NCBI RefSeq assembly: GCF_018332695.1
Contig: NZ_BOQN01000096.1
Coordinates: forward strand, 1-57,479
DNA: 57,479 nt
DNA from: Paractinoplanes toevensis
Lineage (GTDB): Bacteria > Actinomycetota > Actinomycetes > Mycobacteriales > Micromonosporaceae
Reading direction: 5' to 3'
Part shown: positions 55,130 through 57,479 of the stretch, piece after piece
How positions within the stretch are numbered: the stretch's first letter is position 1
How the letters are laid out: the number at the start of each line of letters is the position of its first letter
Notes under the pieces: model-generated
Seen by the model: the letters and a program-made list of their open reading frames with translations, nothing else
Databases searched by the model: none
Told to the model about the DNA's origin: nothing
Program-made: the position numbers and the translations under genes

Positions 55130-56121
55130 TGGACACACGGATTGAGGCTGCCAGGTCACGCTATGCGAAGGTCCGATCAAGCTACGAAGCGACCGCGCAA
55201 AACTTGGTCACGGAGATTCGTCACGGAGCAATTCAAAAGAACTTGGACTGCACGGTTGAAGGGCGAGCGAAGGATGTTAGCAGCTACGTACTGAAGGCTA
55301 TGAGCAGCAAAAGCGTCGTCGATCCCTGGGAAGAAATCTATGACAAGATCGGTTTGAGGGTAGTTGTCCGGCATACGCTCGACCTAGATGTAGCTCGTGA
55401 GCTGGTCTGCGAGTTGTTCGGCGAGCCGGTACATGTCCTGGATGACCGTCAGTCTGATGTTCCCGAGAACCAGTTGCGGTATCCGCGGCTTCATCTTCAG
55501 GTCGGAGTACCTCCCGCGCTAGATGTGTCTGCTGGAGCGGAGGGCAAACCCACCTTCGAAGTGCAAATCAGGACGGAGGCTTCCCACCTCTGGTCTCGAA
55601 TGTCTCATTTATACCTATATAAGCCTTCTGCCAAGCTACCGAAAGTTGTCAGGCGGTCACTGTATCGTCTACTTGCGCTGGTCGAGTTGTACGACAGCGA
55701 GGTAGAGCGGGCGGTGATCGCCATGGAGCAGGATCGGGACCGAGACCTGAATCTGCTGGTGTCGCAGCTAGAGCGCATCTTCTACGCGTTCTGCGCAGCC
55801 GACTACGACGTGGAGCTGACTCGCAAGGTTTCTGGTGTTCTGCTCCAGGCTGTGCGCGAGTCCGATCGAGCCAGCTACTCAAGTCGACTCGCAGCCTTTG
55901 CGGCCGAGATGCGTTCCGATCTCGAAAGTGCCTATCGCGAGTATGGTCCCGGCAGCACGCCGGCGAGTCTTGGAACGTACTTGTTGGTGAGCCAGCCGGA
56001 GAGCGTCGCTATATTTGAGCGACTTACTTATGCCCCGCGGACGCTAAGCCAAGTCTGGAGCGCCAATGGTGTACCGGAAGAACTGCTTCAGGACATGAAG
56101 GGCGTATGGGCCCTGAACTGA
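55129..56121 (+). CDS. RelA/SpoT-domain nucleotide pyrophosphokinase-like protein
   Basis: 330 residues. A synthetase domain spans about 1-200: VEGRAKDVSSYVLKA (Arg46, Lys48), YDKIGLRVVV (Asp72, Arg77), RYPRLH (Tyr118, His122), FEVQIRTEASHLW (Glu144, Gln146) and MSHLYLYK. The catalytic Asp and Glu are present and no HD hydrolase domain exists, so a synthetase-only alarmone or toxic small alarmone synthetase type is predicted. The helical C-terminal 130 residues are unassigned. Coupled to the NdpA-like gene by TGATG and tail-to-tail with a SLATT gene. Confidence 0.85.
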   Translation: MDTRIEAARSRYAKVRSSYEATAQNLVTEIRHGAIQKNLDCTVEGRAKDVSSYVLKAMSSKSVVDPWEEIYDKIGLRVVVRHTLDLDVARELVCELFGEPVHVLDDRQSDVPENQLRYPRLHLQVGVPPALDVSAGAEGKPTFEVQIRTEASHLWSRMSHLYLYKPSAKLPKVVRRSLYRLLALVELYDSEVERAVIAMEQDRDRDLNLLVSQLERIFYAFCAADYDVELTRKVSGVLLQAVRESDRASYSSRLAAFAAEMRSDLESAYREYGPGSTPASLGTYLLVSQPESVAIFERLTYAPRTLSQVWSANGVPEELLQDMKGVWALN

Positions 56122-56127
56122 GCATCT

Positions 56128-56712
56128 TCAAGCGGCCGGCAGCGAGTCGGGCCTATTTCGCTTAGCTTGATCACGAGCTGCAAGTGTTTTCAGTGTTTTG
56201 TTGTATATCCGCCTGGATACCGCGTCTCCGTCGCCGCTGACGCGGTCGAGCTCGGACCGAATTCTCTCCAGGGTCTCCTTGGCGTCTCCTCGGCTCTGTG
56301 CCGTCAGCGCGAGGACGGATTCGATCTCCCTGCGAATCTTGCCGTACTGGGCGCCGAGATTTTTATGCTTTTCTGCCCGCTCGAGGTAGCGGAAGTGCAA
56401 TTGGAGCGCGGCAAGTGCGGCGGCCAGCAGCGTCAGTGAGCCGAACCAGACTTTGGTTGCGGCCGGCACGGTGTTGGTAATGTTGGCGAATGTTGCTGTT
56501 CCGACAATCGTAGTGATGACGACGACGGGAACCGCGATTATGTAGTGCGCCCGTCGGAAATGTTTGGCGGCCTCGTACTGCATGTGTTGCCCTTCGCGTG
56601 TGCGCCGGAGCCATGTTCGCATCGCAGCTTCGGCTCCGTCCCAGTCGCGGTTAGGCGGCATCCATTTCTCCGATCCCTGCATGGCGGCCCATGGCGCCAT
56701 GGTCGTCGACAT
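56128..56712 (-). CDS. SLATT-type two-TM effector protein (DUF4231-like)
   Basis: 194 residues. An amphipathic N-terminal region (DGAEAAMRTWLRRTREGQHMQYEAAKHFRRAHYI) precedes TM1 (57-75) and TM2 (88-107). A long cytosolic helix with FRYLERAEKHKNLGAQYGKIRREIESVL follows. This matches SLATT domains, which are predicted pore-forming effectors of nucleotide-signalling conflict systems. It faces the RelA/SpoT gene with a 6-nt gap. Several in-frame ATGs (56712, 56700, 56682) leave the start open. Confidence 0.78.
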   Translation of the reverse strand: MSTTMAPWAAMQGSEKWMPPNRDWDGAEAAMRTWLRRTREGQHMQYEAAKHFRRAHYIIAVPVVVITTIVGTATFANITNTVPAATKVWFGSLTLLAAALAALQLHFRYLERAEKHKNLGAQYGKIRREIESVLALTAQSRGDAKETLERIRSELDRVSGDGDAVSRRIYNKTLKTLAARDQAKRNRPDSLPAA

Positions 56713-57479
56713 CTTAACTGCGAGCCGACGTGTGGCCGAAAGCGGAACTTGTGACGGAACGGGTAGGCGGCCTGTTGTTCTTTGGATATGGGATCCTATT
56801 CAGGCATTCCGGGCGAAGGTTCCGAAGGTGTGGAGAAGGCTGCGTACTGGTCAAGATCGCACGAGCATCGCCCATCAGGACTCGTCGGTAGCTGAGTGAC
56901 TCTGTCTACTCATGCGTCCACGTGACGCAGCTCGGTGAGGCTGGCACCGAGCCGGCCCGGGTTGTCTCGGAAGCTCAGGTAAGCGGACAGCATCTCCACT
57001 GCTTAACGGCCCCTGTTCGCGGAAAGCGCGAACGGGGGATCGTTCGGGTATATCTGCTCCGGGGCCGAGCCCCGGAAGCCCTGCGGCGCGGCGCGTGCGG
57101 TGCGGGCGGGCCGAACTCGCGAGTGCAGCGGCCCGTCCAGCGGTCCGTCAGTCACACGGTTAGCAGGGCAAGCAAGCCGGCGTCAGATACATGCCGAAGG
57201 ACGAAGGGTCGTCGTCAGCGCCGCTGACGTGTTGGTGCGGTCGTCTGAGCGCTCGCGTGCTGCGCCCTCGGCACGTTCTGCGTCGTTCACGCCGAGCAAA
57301 TACCATCCGTAGCGCTGGTGATTTCACTGGCGATTATCCGCCAGGTTGATCTGACTAGTTAGTTACGCGTTGGCGTGGACGACTGATTCCGTGTGGGATA
57401 GCTGGGCTCTGATGTTGCGATACCTGGTGGCGAGACTGTTTGCTGTGGCGTTTCCAAGGTGGGCTTGACCCGATTCGAC
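56713..57479. other. Non-coding right end of the window
   Basis: No supportable gene in 767 nt; open frames here lack family resemblance or good starts. A hairpin at about 57010-57036 pairs GTTCGCG with CGCGAAC, flanked by C-rich and G-rich arms. Another, CTGGCG/CGCCAG, is near 57328-57345. No copy of the tmRNA 3' end was found, so the right attachment site of the island is not visible. Confidence 0.45.
57010..57036. terminator. Possible terminator hairpin
   Basis: CCCC-T-GTTCGCG pairs with CGCGAAC-GGGG around a GAAAG loop, with one bulge. No U tract on either side. It may close a transcript from outside the window or protect the SLATT promoter from read-through. Confidence 0.4.

Noticed and set aside
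56922..57312. Small ORFs at the right edge
   Set aside because: Arg/Ser-rich frames without start-site support or domain resemblance.
48886..57479. Right attachment site (copy of the tmRNA 3' end)
   Set aside because: Searched by eye for CACCTCCA and GGTTCGATTCCC in direct orientation; only an inverted 11-nt match at 48,95x. A serine integrase core may be too short to spot, or the site is outside the window.

Overview
The window reads as a high-GC actinomycete chromosome, most likely Micromonosporaceae (Actinoplanes-like). Pointers are the GC-rich third codon positions, GTG/TTG starts, an MtrA-MtrB-LpqB locus, XRE(DUF5753)/DUF397 pairs, a secA/Rv3235-like neighbourhood, and a tmRNA whose tag reads ADNNQRDFALAA (M. 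tuberculosis: ADSHQRDYALAA).

Core chromosome (1-39,558). In order: a secreted polysaccharide deacetylase and a GNAT; an aldehyde dehydrogenase module (GAF/winged-helix regulator, dehydrogenase, DUF779 protein); a mannose and methyl-cycle block (manB, Trm112-like protein, SIS isomerase-like protein, CDF transporter, manA, ahcY); an XRE/DUF397 pair; the iron operon efeU-efeO-efeB behind two tandem iron boxes; mtrA-mtrB-lpqB-comF-like; hpf; a tandem GNAT; secA with a small HTH protein and an Rv3235-like protein; an Lrp-type regulator divergent from a rhodanese; pruA; a PadR regulator; then prfB-ftsE-ftsX-M23 peptidase-smpB-(CBM2-like secreted protein)-ssrA. That last run joins termination and ribosome rescue to FtsEX-controlled wall hydrolysis. 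A dispersed element of about 73 bp occurs three times, two copies inverted around the ahcY leader.

Integrated element (about 39,446 to at least 48,500). A serine integrase gene faces the tmRNA gene, and its last 37 codons are the antisense of the tmRNA 3' end. Next comes a conjugation-type leftward operon (Zn-ribbon protein, small membrane protein, DUF2637 protein, small protein, FtsK-like translocase), as in actinomycete integrative and conjugative elements, with no Rep gene recognised. The cargo includes two paralogous HTH regulators with a shared GGACGT operator and promoter layout, a frameshifted NUDIX gene, an HD-domain protein and an excisionase-like HTH protein. An IS4-type transposase remnant marks a junction near 48,960.

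Defence-like island (48,964-56,712), visibly richer in A/T than the chromosome. HerA-like ATPase, NurA-like nuclease and D12-class adenine methyltransferase genes form a leftward operon. A NdpA/YejK-like gene and a RelA/SpoT-type nucleotide synthetase gene overlap in a rightward operon. A SLATT-type two-TM protein gene lies tail-to-tail with the synthetase. I infer one restriction-like DNA-processing system and one nucleotide-signalling membrane-effector system, the second being the best candidate here for something undescribed. The right end of the island (attR) was not found in the window.
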